64,000 nt of DNA from Acuticoccus sp039034015. GTDB taxonomy: Bacteria; Pseudomonadota; Alphaproteobacteria; Rhizobiales; Amorphaceae. Every line of letters starts with the position of its first letter. The stretch's first letter is position 1. A model generated the notes under the pieces. That model did no database searches. It was not told where the DNA came from and was given only the letters and a program-made list of their open reading frames with translations. This document shows, piece by piece, positions 7,769 through 16,475 of the stretch. The translations under genes and the position numbers were made by a program. Location: positions 184,770 through 248,769 of the forward strand of contig JBCCBM010000004.1 of the NCBI GenBank assembly GCA_039034015.1, written 5' to 3'.

Positions 7769-9157
7769 ATGAACGATCCGCAGCGCGTCGCCGAAACAAG
7801 GGCAAAGTTGGAGGCCGCAGGCGTTGCGTATTGCTTTGCCACCTATGTCGATATTCACGGCGTACCAAAAGCAAAGGCCGTCCCGCTCGCCTCATTCGAA
7901 AAGATGTGCGCCGGGTCAGAACTCTTCACTGTTGGCGCCATGGAGGGTATGGGCCTCGTGGGCCCCGAAAAAGACGAATGCGCCGTCGTCCCCGACCTTG
8001 ATAGCCTCATCATCTTTCCGTGGGACAATCGGTTCGCCTGGTTCGCCGGCGACCTTTATTACCACGGCGCGCCCTATCAAAACTGCAGCCGCACAATCCT
8101 GAAGCGCGCGCTCGCCCGGGCGGCCGACAACGGTTTTGGCTTCAACCTCGGCGTCGAGACCGAGTTTTATGTCTTTCGCGATGAGGCGGGCCGAAAACCG
8201 CTCGCCGAGCGGCGGCACCTTGGCATGGTCCCCGCCTACGATGTCGGCCAGACCATGCAGGCGATGCCGTATCTGGACCGCATGGTGAGCGCCATGAACA
8301 CCCTCGGCTGGGACGTTTACTCCTTCGACGCGGAGGGCGGCCATGGCCAGCACGAGTTCGACTTTGCCTACGCGGACGCCCTCACCATGGCCGACCGGCT
8401 CACCTTCTTCCGCTTCATGGCAAAGACCATTGCCCAAGACATGGGCCTTTTCGCCAGCTTCATGCCAAAGCCGTTCGCGGACGATTTCCGCTCAGGTGCC
8501 CATTTCAATATGTCGCTGTCAGACGCTGCGGGCGAGAACGTCTTTGCCGGCCCGGCGGGCGCGATGGCCGCGCGCCACGGCATTGATGTACCTGATATCG
8601 CCTATCATTTCGTGGGCGGGCTTCTGGCGCACGCGGGCGCGATCACGGCCGTCACCAACCCCACCCACAATTCCTACAAGGGCCTCCTCGCCAAGGGGGC
8701 GATGGTGGATGTGAGCTGGGCGCCGGTCCTGCGCACCTATGGCAAAAACAACCGCTCCGCCATGTTGCGCATGCCCATGAACCGCCCGTGCGTGGAAAAC
8801 CGCACGCCCGACATTTCCTGCAATTTTTACCTCGGCGCCGCCCTGTCGCTCACCGCCGGCCTCGACGGCATCGCGACCGCCACCGACCCCGGCGCGCCCA
8901 TGAACGACAATCTTTACATCACCTTGGGCGCCGCCACCGCTTCCCGCCGCCTTTCCAAAGCCGACGGCAGCACCGTGGAGCGGCTGCCGCGCACCCTCAT
9001 CGAGGCGCTGGAGGCCTTTGAGGATGACCCCATCGCCGGCGAGGCCCTGGGCCCGGAAATGCGCGACATTTATCTCGGATGGAAGCTCAACGAGTGGGAG
9101 CGCGATTTTTACGCCGTCGACGATGGCGAGCGCGCCCGCACGCTGCACCTCATTTAG
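7769..9157 (+). CDS. type III glutamine synthetase-like ligase (GlnT/GMAS family)
   Basis: A 462-residue member of the glutamine synthetase superfamily. GVETEFYVF (Glu130, Glu132) and GGHGQHEFDF are metal and glutamate-site elements, AHFNMSL holds the ATP-site histidine, and NPTHNSYKGL and NRSAMLRMP complete the active site. The group includes enzymes that join glutamate to ammonia or to amines such as methylamine. The second of two tandem ATGs is chosen because GGAG lies six bases before it. Divergent from the creatininase operon and tail-to-tail (4-bp stop overlap) with the Rieske oxygenase. It may capture ammonia or an amine released by these pathways; that is inference. Confidence 0.85.
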   Translation: MNDPQRVAETRAKLEAAGVAYCFATYVDIHGVPKAKAVPLASFEKMCAGSELFTVGAMEGMGLVGPEKDECAVVPDLDSLIIFPWDNRFAWFAGDLYYHGAPYQNCSRTILKRALARAADNGFGFNLGVETEFYVFRDEAGRKPLAERRHLGMVPAYDVGQTMQAMPYLDRMVSAMNTLGWDVYSFDAEGGHGQHEFDFAYADALTMADRLTFFRFMAKTIAQDMGLFASFMPKPFADDFRSGAHFNMSLSDAAGENVFAGPAGAMAARHGIDVPDIAYHFVGGLLAHAGAITAVTNPTHNSYKGLLAKGAMVDVSWAPVLRTYGKNNRSAMLRMPMNRPCVENRTPDISCNFYLGAALSLTAGLDGIATATDPGAPMNDNLYITLGAATASRRLSKADGSTVERLPRTLIEALEAFEDDPIAGEALGPEMRDIYLGWKLNEWERDFYAVDDGERARTLHLI

Positions 9158-10257
9158 GCGGGGCGGGCGCCGTTCACGGCCTCGGTCACGTAGGTTTGGA
9201 ACTCGTGAACGTAGACTTCCAGCCAATCGTGAAGGTAGCCGGGTTCGGCGGACGCAAAGCCGGCCCCGTCCTGCGCGCGCTCCACCATCTCCTTGTCCTC
9301 CACTGTTGCGATTTCGATCACCTTGCGCACCTCGGCGATGAACGCGTCCGCGTCGGCCTCGCCAGCGATGGTCTCGGGCGCAAAGGACAGGCCCCAGCGT
9401 GCATTCGTCTTGTTTGGCGCGATGGGTTCTAGCGCCATCCACCACATGAAGTTGGCGTCGATGGCGGCGAGCCCGTTGGGGTAAAGGCCGATCACGTGGA
9501 ACTTGTTGCGGTCCCCTTCGCCAAGGCGGGGGTTGTGCATGGGCGGCAAGTCTTCCTGCCGGTAGGAGTTGGAGTGGATGGAGAAGAATTCATGCCCCGT
9601 CGGCCCTTGTTCGGCAAGGTTTGTGGGGTTGGTGGGGCCGATGGAGCCTTTGTGCGCGTAGGTGGTGTGGTAGCTCTCGATGAAGTTTTCGATCAGGAAC
9701 TTCCAGTTCCCGTCCCACAGCTCTTCGTGCACCACATGGCGGTCTTGCCAGCCATCAAGAGCATAGAGCTCCACAAGATCTGAGAGCGGTGTCAGACGTG
9801 TGGCGACCGGGGCAACGGTTTTGTCGCGGGAGACGAAGATGAACCCCAGATATTCTTCGCAGCGCAACTCCTCCAGATAAAGGTCGCGGGTGGCAACGTT
9901 GCAAAAGCCCTCGCGATCCGGGACGCCGATGAGCTGACCGTCGGTGTTGTAGGTCCAGGCGTGGTAGGGGCAGACGATGCGCTTGGCGTTGCCGGTGCCA
10001 TCCAGGAGCCGAGCGTAGCGGTGGAGGCAAAAGTTGGCGAAGGCTTTGATACCGCCGTCGGCCTGGCGCACCACCGCGATGGGGCGGGTGCCGAGGCGCG
10101 CGGTCATGTAATCGCCGGCACTTGGCACGAGGCCGGAGCGGCCAATGGTGACCCACCCTTTGTCAAACAGCTCCGCCTGCTCTTCGGCAAAGAGGTCAGC
10201 GCTGGTGTAGTCGCTTTGCAATGTTGCGCGAAGGCGGTGTTTGGGACGTTCAAGCAC
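9154..10257 (-). CDS. Rieske [2Fe-2S] oxygenase, catalytic subunit
   Basis: A 367-residue ring-hydroxylating or N-demethylating oxygenase subunit. The Rieske ligands are Cys77-x-His79 and Cys96-x2-His99; the mononuclear iron site lies in NFIESYHTTYAH (residues 191-202; His197, His202), with Asn191 and Glu194 in the electron-transfer bridge region. No reductase gene is next to it, so electrons must come from a partner encoded elsewhere. The GTG start is chosen because GGAG lies seven bases upstream; an ATG 16 codons earlier lacks such a site. Related enzymes demethylate glycine betaine, carnitine and similar quaternary amines, which fits the setting, but the substrate is unknown. Confidence 0.88.
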   Translation of the reverse strand: MLERPKHRLRATLQSDYTSADLFAEEQAELFDKGWVTIGRSGLVPSAGDYMTARLGTRPIAVVRQADGGIKAFANFCLHRYARLLDGTGNAKRIVCPYHAWTYNTDGQLIGVPDREGFCNVATRDLYLEELRCEEYLGFIFVSRDKTVAPVATRLTPLSDLVELYALDGWQDRHVVHEELWDGNWKFLIENFIESYHTTYAHKGSIGPTNPTNLAEQGPTGHEFFSIHSNSYRQEDLPPMHNPRLGEGDRNKFHVIGLYPNGLAAIDANFMWWMALEPIAPNKTNARWGLSFAPETIAGEADADAFIAEVRKVIEIATVEDKEMVERAQDGAGFASAEPGYLHDWLEVYVHEFQTYVTEAVNGARPA

Positions 10258-10472
10258 GGCAAAGCTCCATCGAAACCATGCCTCTATTTTATGCCCGTTT
10301 GCCATGATGGCACGCCCCAAAGGTGCGCACAGCGCTTGTTTTTTAGGCGCTGCGGCACGCAAATCCCCCCAGAAGCGGCCGCCCACGTTGGCCCAGCCCT
10401 TGCGTCCCAAGTCTCGTAATTTCGACGATGGCGATCGCGAAAGACACCACACAAAAGAGCGAGGAGCCTCCC

Positions 10473-11594
10473 TTGACAACATCGTCCATCTCGCGCCGCA
10501 CGCTTTTGGCGGGCGCTGCCGGCGTTGCCCTTTCCGCGCCGATGATCAACCGCGGCTGGGCCCAGTCCCCCACCGAGATCAACATGCTCGCCTGGTACGG
10601 CCACGCCGAGCCTGACATGGTCGAAGAATTCGAGGCTGAAAACAACGTAAAATTCGTCCCCAAATACTATGCTGGCGGCGACAATATGCTCGCCCTCATC
10701 GCGCAATCGCCGGTGGGCACCTACGATGTGATCCTGTCCGACGCGGAATTCGTGCAGCAGCTGAACGCGGCCGGCTACATCGAGCCGATGGATTCCGCGC
10801 TCTTCCCGTTTGACGATTTTTGGCCGGAATATCAAAAGTTTCCCGGCCATTGGACGGGCGATCAGCTTTGGTCGGTGATGGTGCGGTTCGGGCTCCTTGG
10901 CGTTGCCTACAACACCGACACGCTCACCCGCGAAGAGGCGATGAGCTACAACGCCTATTGGAATGAGAAGGTGAGCGGCAAGGTCGGCCACTTTGACTGG
11001 CACCTGCCAAGCCTTGGCCAAATGTCGCTCCTCAACGGCAACCGCGACCCGTCCCCCTTCGACATCGGCGGTGATGCCTGGGACGCGGTGATGGAAAAGA
11101 CCCTCTCCCTCAAACCCCAGGTGGGCGGTTATTTCGACTATGGCGGCACGTTCGCCTCGCTGAAAAACGGCGAGATGCTGGCGATGGCCGGGATTGGCGA
11201 CTGGATCACAGGGGTCCTGCGCAAAGATGGCGCGCCGGTGGACAGCGTCATCCCCGACGAGGGCGGCATCCAATGGACCGAAAGTTATTCGATCGGCAAA
11301 GGCTCCACCAAGCAAGACATCGTCAACAAGTTTATCCAGTATATGTTGAGCCCGCGCGGCCAGGTGCGCTCGATCCAGATGGCGGCGTATCCGGGCCTTT
11401 CGCCCACAAAGTCGGGCTGGAAGGCGATCCAGGAGGCGAACCCCGCGGAAGCAGAGCGGTCCGGCCTCATCACCGGCCACGCGCAGAGCCCGATCAAGTT
11501 GCTGGATGAAAAGCGGATCTTCTTCCGCGACATTCCGCAACAACAATCGCTGGAAGACTGGAACGATTTCTGGTCCGAATACAAAACCGCTTAA
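10473..11594 (+). CDS. PotD-like ABC substrate-binding protein
   Basis: A 373-residue periplasmic binding protein of the spermidine/putrescine type, with a twin-arginine-like leader (SRRTLLAGAAGVALSAP, residues 6-22) ending near AQ. Mature motifs include EINMLAWYGHAEPDMV and IGDWITGVLRKDG. A TTG start is preferred: GAGGAG lies six bases upstream and the leader begins at once, whereas an ATG 15 codons upstream gives a polar extension. First gene of a seven-gene operon. The family binds polyamines and other cationic amines; agmatine-like or guanidino cargo would fit the ureohydrolase at the end of the operon. Confidence 0.88.
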   Translation: MTTSSISRRTLLAGAAGVALSAPMINRGWAQSPTEINMLAWYGHAEPDMVEEFEAENNVKFVPKYYAGGDNMLALIAQSPVGTYDVILSDAEFVQQLNAAGYIEPMDSALFPFDDFWPEYQKFPGHWTGDQLWSVMVRFGLLGVAYNTDTLTREEAMSYNAYWNEKVSGKVGHFDWHLPSLGQMSLLNGNRDPSPFDIGGDAWDAVMEKTLSLKPQVGGYFDYGGTFASLKNGEMLAMAGIGDWITGVLRKDGAPVDSVIPDEGGIQWTESYSIGKGSTKQDIVNKFIQYMLSPRGQVRSIQMAAYPGLSPTKSGWKAIQEANPAEAERSGLITGHAQSPIKLLDEKRIFFRDIPQQQSLEDWNDFWSEYKTA

Positions 11595-11598
11595 ACCC

Positions 11599-11675
11599 AG
11601 CGCGCGCCGCATCGCGCCGCGCGCACCGCCCACCTTCTAGTGCGCGCCGCGTCGTGCGGCGCGCATCGCCACCTG
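11599..11675 (+). repeat. two imperfect tandem copies of a hairpin-forming 37-38-bp unit
   Basis: Directly after the binding-protein stop, two near-identical units lie 40 bp apart (11599-11636 and 11639-11675). The second folds as a perfect 10-bp stem, TGCGCGCCGC-gtcgt-GCGGCGCGCA (11641-11665); the first has the same stem with one mismatch. There is no T-run. A position between the binding protein and the first permease fits 3'-end stabilisation or attenuation that keeps the binding protein in excess. Confidence 0.7.
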
Positions 11676-11690
11676 AAAGCCACCCCCGCC

Positions 11691-12530
11691 ATGCGCATTG
11701 ACGGTTACCGTTACACGTGGCGTCTGCCCCTTTTGGCGTGGCAGACGCTGTTCTTCATCGGCCCGTTGATGTTGATGGTCGCGATGTCGTTCTGGCTCGT
11801 GCGCAATTACCGCATGACGCCCGACTTCATCATGAACAACTGGGACCGAATGCTGTCCCGCGGCTATTTCTGGGACGCCTACGAAGTCACCTTCATCCGC
11901 GCCACAGTCGCCGCGCTCCTCGCCACAGTCATCGCATTCCCTGCGGCCTACGCGCTCGCCTTCAAAGTATCCGACAGCGTGCGCCGCTGGGCAATCTTCT
12001 TCCTCATCGTACCGTTCTTCACGTCCTATCTCGTGCGCATCTACGCCTGGCAGGTGCTTCTTGCCGAAAGCGGGCCCATCAACGCTGTCCTTGGCTTTGG
12101 CGGCGTCGGCCCCTTCACGATGCTGAACTCCGGCTTCGGCGCCATGGTCGGCTACATGACGCTGGTCCTGCCCCTCGTCATCATCCTGCAGACGGCAAGT
12201 CTTGCGGGGATTGACAAAAACCTCATCGAAGCTGCGTGGAACCTTGGCGCAAGCCCGCGCGAAACGCTTCTTAAAGTCATCATTCCGGCCGCAAAGGTGG
12301 GCCTCATCCTGGGCGCCGTCTTCGCCTTCATCCTCTCGTTCGGTGACTTTGTGAGCCCGTTTTATCTCGGCGGCTCAAAACCCCCGACACTTTCGATCCT
12401 CATCATCGACACCACGAAATCGGGCCAACAGTGGCCCCGCGCCGCCGTCGTCGCAATCATGATGATTGTGACGCTCTTCGTGGTGGCGTTCGCAGCGGTC
12501 GCCGCCGCCTACGGCCGGCGGAGGGGCTAA
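11691..12530 (+). CDS. PotB-like ABC transporter permease
   Basis: A 279-residue inner-membrane permease. Hydrophobic segments begin at about residue 11 (LLAWQTLFFIGPLMLMVAMS) and recur about six times; the EAA-type loop is LIEAAWNLGASPRETLLKVIIP. It pairs with the next permease as a heterodimer. The ATG at the start of MRIDGYRY is chosen because upstream in-frame codons encode the GC hairpin region. Only a weak ribosome-binding site is visible, so expression may depend on the preceding hairpins. The stop overlaps the next start as TAATG. Confidence 0.92.
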   Translation: MRIDGYRYTWRLPLLAWQTLFFIGPLMLMVAMSFWLVRNYRMTPDFIMNNWDRMLSRGYFWDAYEVTFIRATVAALLATVIAFPAAYALAFKVSDSVRRWAIFFLIVPFFTSYLVRIYAWQVLLAESGPINAVLGFGGVGPFTMLNSGFGAMVGYMTLVLPLVIILQTASLAGIDKNLIEAAWNLGASPRETLLKVIIPAAKVGLILGAVFAFILSFGDFVSPFYLGGSKPPTLSILIIDTTKSGQQWPRAAVVAIMMIVTLFVVAFAAVAAAYGRRRG

Positions 12531-13309
12531 TGCGCCGCGCAGGCCCCATCTTCTGGCTTTATCTTGCCCTCGTCTTCGCGTTCATCTTCGCGCCAATTGT
12601 GACGAGCATGGTCTTTTCGTTCAATTCGGACCGCTTCCCCACCGTCCCCCTTGGAACCTTCACAACCCATTGGTACGAAACGGCTTTTTCTCGCCCAGAA
12701 GTGTGGGAGGCGATCCAAAATTCCATCATCGTGGCGCTGTCGGCCGCCGCGCTCTCCACAGCGCTCGGCTTTGCCACCGCCTACACCGACTATCGGTACA
12801 ATTTCCGCTTCAAAAGCGCCTACATCGCCTTGGCGCTGCTGCCGCCCACCATCCCGCTTGTCATCATGGGCCTTGCAATGCTGGCTTGGCTGGGCCGCCT
12901 CGGCCTCTCGGGCACGCTCCCCGGCATCATCATCGCGCACACGGTGATGGCCGCGCCCTTCGCGATGGCCATTTGTCGCCTGCGCCTCAGCCAAATGGAT
13001 GCATCGCTGGAGGCGGCTGCGTGGAACCTTGGCGCGTCCCAATGGCGGGCCATGCGCGCCGTCGTCATCCCGTTTTGCAGGCCCGCGATCATCTCCGCCT
13101 TTTGCCTCACCGCAGCGGTCAGTTTTGATGAGTTCATTGTGACGTGGTTCGTCTCCGGCCTCAACAAAACCGTCCCCGTGATGATCCTTGAAATTCTTCA
13201 GGGCAACGTTGACCCGCAGATCAACGCCATCGGCACCTTCGTCTTCCTCACCTCCATGTCGCTGGTGGTGATTGCACAACTTCTCATCACTTGGCGGACC
13301 AAATCATGA
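12530..13309 (+). CDS. PotC-like ABC transporter permease
   Basis: A 259-residue inner-membrane permease with six predicted helices. The coupling loop is SLEAAAWNLGASQWRAMRAVVIP, and FDEFIVTWFVSG is typical of the PotC side of polyamine-type transporters. The start overlaps the PotB-like stop as TAATG, with GGAGGGG upstream. It works with the PotB-like permease, the ATPase and the PotD-like binding protein to import a cationic amine-like compound across the cytoplasmic membrane. Exact ligand unknown. Confidence 0.92.
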   Translation: MRRAGPIFWLYLALVFAFIFAPIVTSMVFSFNSDRFPTVPLGTFTTHWYETAFSRPEVWEAIQNSIIVALSAAALSTALGFATAYTDYRYNFRFKSAYIALALLPPTIPLVIMGLAMLAWLGRLGLSGTLPGIIIAHTVMAAPFAMAICRLRLSQMDASLEAAAWNLGASQWRAMRAVVIPFCRPAIISAFCLTAAVSFDEFIVTWFVSGLNKTVPVMILEILQGNVDPQINAIGTFVFLTSMSLVVIAQLLITWRTKS

Positions 13310-14364
13310 GCGCGCCCGAACCCTTGGTCCATCTCTCAAATCTTACCAAAACCTACGGCGCTTTCGAGGCGGTGAAGGGCATCGACCTCACCATCGACAG
13401 CGGCGAGTTCATCGCCATCATGGGCCCCTCCGGCTGCGGCAAGACGACGACGCTCCGCATGCTGGCGGGGCTTGAAACCCCGACCGCCGGCGAGGTCCGT
13501 ATTGCCGGCCAGCGCATGAACGATGTCCCCGCCCACGCGCGAGACACGCCCCTCGTCTGGCAAAGTCTCGCCCTCTTCCCGTTCCTGACCGTTGCCGAAA
13601 ACGTCGAATTTGGCCTCAAAATGCGCGGCCTCGATAAGAAAACCCGGCGCGAAAAGGTCGCCGTCTGGCTTGCCCGCCTCGGCCTCGAAGGGTTTGAGCG
13701 CCGCCGCGTCGATCAACTGTCCGGCGGCCAGCGCCAGCGCGTAGCACTTGCCCGTTCGCTGATTACCGAGCCACAGATGCTCCTTTTGGACGAGCCGCTC
13801 TCAGCGCTCGACGCGCATCTTGTGATCCGCATGCAAGGTGTTCTGTCAAAACTCCAAAAAGACCTTGGGATCACCTTCGTTTACGTGACCCACTCCCAAT
13901 CCGAAGCGTTCGCCATGGCCGACCGCGTCGTGATCATGGGCCACGGCGAAATCGTCCAAACCGGCCGCCCGAAGGACATTTTTCGCAATCCCAAAAACCG
14001 GTTCGTGGCCGAGTTCGTCGGCCGCAACAACATCTTTGCAGGCACCGTCCGCGGCGGCGTCATCGAGATTGACGGCGCAAAATTCCCGCTCCCCGGCGCG
14101 CCCGATGGCCCGGCCGAAATCGTGGTCGCCGCCGATCGCATGGCCGTCTGCGCCGACCCGCCCCATGCACCGGCGCTTAAGGCCGAGTTCGTGTCCGAAG
14201 AATTCGTCGGCACCGCCATCATCTTATACTTTGAAGGCCCGGGCGGTGAAGAAATCAAAGCCCAAGTCAGCGAGCGTGAACTGGAACTCTTGGACCCCGC
14301 GCCCGCAAAACCTTTCCACCTCAGCTGGGCCGAAGATGCGCCCCACGTGATGGACACACCATGA
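13306..14364 (+). CDS. PotA-like ABC transporter ATP-binding protein
   Basis: A 352-residue ATPase. Walker A GPSGCGKTT is at residues 40-48, the signature LSGGQRQR at 138-145 and Walker B LLLDEP at 159-164; the region after about residue 235 forms a TOBE-type regulatory domain, as in PotA and other CUT1-like ATPases. The Q-loop region reads LVWQSLALFPFLTV, with Trp-Gln in place of the common Phe-Gln. The ATG overlaps the permease stop (ATGA) and its own stop overlaps the deaminase start (ATGA), so the transporter and catabolic genes are coupled. Confidence 0.93.
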   Translation: MSAPEPLVHLSNLTKTYGAFEAVKGIDLTIDSGEFIAIMGPSGCGKTTTLRMLAGLETPTAGEVRIAGQRMNDVPAHARDTPLVWQSLALFPFLTVAENVEFGLKMRGLDKKTRREKVAVWLARLGLEGFERRRVDQLSGGQRQRVALARSLITEPQMLLLDEPLSALDAHLVIRMQGVLSKLQKDLGITFVYVTHSQSEAFAMADRVVIMGHGEIVQTGRPKDIFRNPKNRFVAEFVGRNNIFAGTVRGGVIEIDGAKFPLPGAPDGPAEIVVAADRMAVCADPPHAPALKAEFVSEEFVGTAIILYFEGPGGEEIKAQVSERELELLDPAPAKPFHLSWAEDAPHVMDTP

Positions 14365-15602
14365 CCGTCGACCTCCTCATCAAAGGCGGCATCACGCCAG
14401 ATGGCACAACGACCGACATTGCCATCACCCGCGATCGCATCACCGCCATCGAGCCCAACATCACCGCCGAGGCGGGCGAAACCATCGACGCCACGGGCAA
14501 ACTCGTCAGCCCCCCCTTCGTCGACGCCCACTTCCACATGGATGCAACGCTCAGCTACGGCCGCCCGCGCATCAACACCTCCGGCACGCTGCTCGAAGGC
14601 ATTTCGCTCTGGGGCGAATTAAAACGCCTCCAGTCCCGCCAAGATGTGGTGGACCGCGCGCTCAACTATTGCAGGCTCGCGGCCGCAAAAGGCACGCTCG
14701 CCATCCGCAGCCACGTCGATGTCACCGACGAAACCTTCAACACTGTGGAAGGTCTACTCGAAGTTCGCGAGACAATCGCCGGCGTCATCGATCTTCAACT
14801 GGTTGCCTTCCCGCAAGATGGCTGGTTCCGCGCGGCCAATGGCGAGGCCAACGTCATCCGCGCGCTGGATGCCGGCGTCGACATCGTCGGAGGCATCCCC
14901 CACTTCGAGCGCACCAAGGCCGAGGGGGACGCGTCAGTTCGCGCTGCCTGTGCGCTCGCCGCCGCGCGGGGCCTCCGCGTCGATCTCCATTGCGACGAGA
15001 CCGACGACCCCGCAAGCCGCCACATCGAGACGCTCGCGGCCGAGACCCTGCGCTGTGGGCTTCAAGGTCGCGTTGCCGCCTCCCACCTCACGTCCATGCA
15101 TTCGATGGACAATTACTATGTCTCAAAGCTGATCCCGCTGATTGCCGAAGCAAATATTGCCGCAATCCCCAATCCGCTCATCAACATCACCCTCCAAGGG
15201 CGGCACGACACCTACCCCAAACGCCGCGGCCTCACACGCATTCCGGAACTCATCGCCGCCGGCATCACGGTGGCCACCGGTCAAGACTGCATGTGCGACC
15301 CATGGTATTCGCTGGGCTCGGGCGACATGCTGGATGTGGCGCACATGGGCCTTCACGTCGCGCTCATGACCGACCCTGCCGGCATGCGCGCCGCCTACGA
15401 GATGGTCACCACCACCCCCGCCAGCGTGATGGGTCTCGACTTTGGCCTCAAACCGGGCGCCCGGGCGAGCCTCGTCGTGCTCGACACCGCGAGCCCCATC
15501 GATGCCATCCGCCTCAAACCCGCCCGCCTCGCCGTCATCTCAAACGGCAAGATCGTGGCGCGCACCACGCCCGCGCAAACAACGCTCAACGCCGATTTCT
15601 GA
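14361..15602 (+). CDS. CodA-family amidohydrolase (cytosine/creatinine deaminase-like)
   Basis: A 413-residue metal-dependent deaminase closely related to E. coli CodA along its length. Metal and catalytic residues are kept with a constant offset of four: His57 and His59, Gln152, His210, Glu213, His242 and Asp309. The residue after the catalytic Asp, Asp314 in CodA and important for choosing cytosine, is Cys310 here, and the preceding His is Gln308, so the ring pocket is altered. Cytosine may not be the substrate; creatinine, isocytosine-like or other guanidino rings are options. It is coupled to the transporter and followed by two other C-N hydrolases. Confidence 0.85.
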   Translation: MTVDLLIKGGITPDGTTTDIAITRDRITAIEPNITAEAGETIDATGKLVSPPFVDAHFHMDATLSYGRPRINTSGTLLEGISLWGELKRLQSRQDVVDRALNYCRLAAAKGTLAIRSHVDVTDETFNTVEGLLEVRETIAGVIDLQLVAFPQDGWFRAANGEANVIRALDAGVDIVGGIPHFERTKAEGDASVRAACALAAARGLRVDLHCDETDDPASRHIETLAAETLRCGLQGRVAASHLTSMHSMDNYYVSKLIPLIAEANIAAIPNPLINITLQGRHDTYPKRRGLTRIPELIAAGITVATGQDCMCDPWYSLGSGDMLDVAHMGLHVALMTDPAGMRAAYEMVTTTPASVMGLDFGLKPGARASLVVLDTASPIDAIRLKPARLAVISNGKIVARTTPAQTTLNADF

Positions 15603-15614
15603 GGAGATTTTTTC

Positions 15615-16475
15615 GTGCTGCTTCACCCGCTCCCCTGGCCCGACGGCAAACGCGTTGCAGCCTCCATCACCTTCGACATTGACGCTGACAGCCTCATCCG
15701 CAACGCGCGTCCCGACGACGGGCACCTGCGCCTCCCCCAGATCACGCTCGGCCGGTATGGCCCCACTGTGGCGGTGCCCCGGATCCTGGACACCTGGCGC
15801 CGCTTTGGCATCAAACAGACCTTCTTCATCCCCGCCTGGACCATGGAAACCTACCCTGAAACCGTGGAGGCGATCCTCAAAGACGGCCACGAAATCGGCC
15901 ACCATTCCTGGCGCCATGAAGACCCCATGACGCTGACGGACGATCAAGAGGCCGAACTTTTCGAGCGCGCCCTCGACACCCACGTGCGCATGACCGGCCA
16001 AAAACCCCGCGGCTACCGCGCCCCGGTCTACAACGCGACGCCCGGCGTCATCGCCCGCCTCATCGCCCACAATTTTCTGTACGACAGCTCGCTCCAGGCC
16101 GACGAGATGCCCTATCTCATCAAGGCGCCGGCGGGCGAAATCCTTGAAATGCCGCCCCACTGGGGCGCCGACGATTGGCCCCCCTTCGCCCACTTTGACG
16201 AAATCGGCTACCTGATGCCCGTGCGCGCCCCCTCCGACGGCATTCGCAATTTCGTCGAAGAGTTCGAAGCTGCCCACGCGTTCGGCGGGTTTTATATGCC
16301 CGTCCTGCACCCCTTCCTCACCGGCCGCCTCGCCCGCTGGATGGTGATGGAACGCTGGCTGGAGACGATCCTGAAGGCGGGCGATGTGTGGTTCGCTCCG
16401 CTGGAAGAGATCGCAACGTTTGCGGCCAAAAACCGGGAAAAACTGCGCGTCGACACCATCGACGGCCCCGCATGA
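15615..16475 (+). CDS. polysaccharide deacetylase-fold hydrolase (HpPgdA/cyclic-imidase-like)
   Basis: A 286-residue NodB-fold metal hydrolase without a signal peptide, hence cytosolic and unlikely to act on cell wall. ITFDIDAD puts the base and metal aspartates at 21 and 23; GHHSWRH places metal histidines at 97 and 101, and RAPVYN is the third NodB motif. Relatives of this cytosolic group include HpPgdA-like proteins and bacterial cyclic imide hydrolases that open small C-N rings. A GTG start is supported by GAGGAG eight bases upstream. Placed between a ring deaminase and a ureohydrolase, it is a good candidate for ring opening; inference. Confidence 0.8.
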   Translation: MLLHPLPWPDGKRVAASITFDIDADSLIRNARPDDGHLRLPQITLGRYGPTVAVPRILDTWRRFGIKQTFFIPAWTMETYPETVEAILKDGHEIGHHSWRHEDPMTLTDDQEAELFERALDTHVRMTGQKPRGYRAPVYNATPGVIARLIAHNFLYDSSLQADEMPYLIKAPAGEILEMPPHWGADDWPPFAHFDEIGYLMPVRAPSDGIRNFVEEFEAAHAFGGFYMPVLHPFLTGRLARWMVMERWLETILKAGDVWFAPLEEIATFAAKNREKLRVDTIDGPA

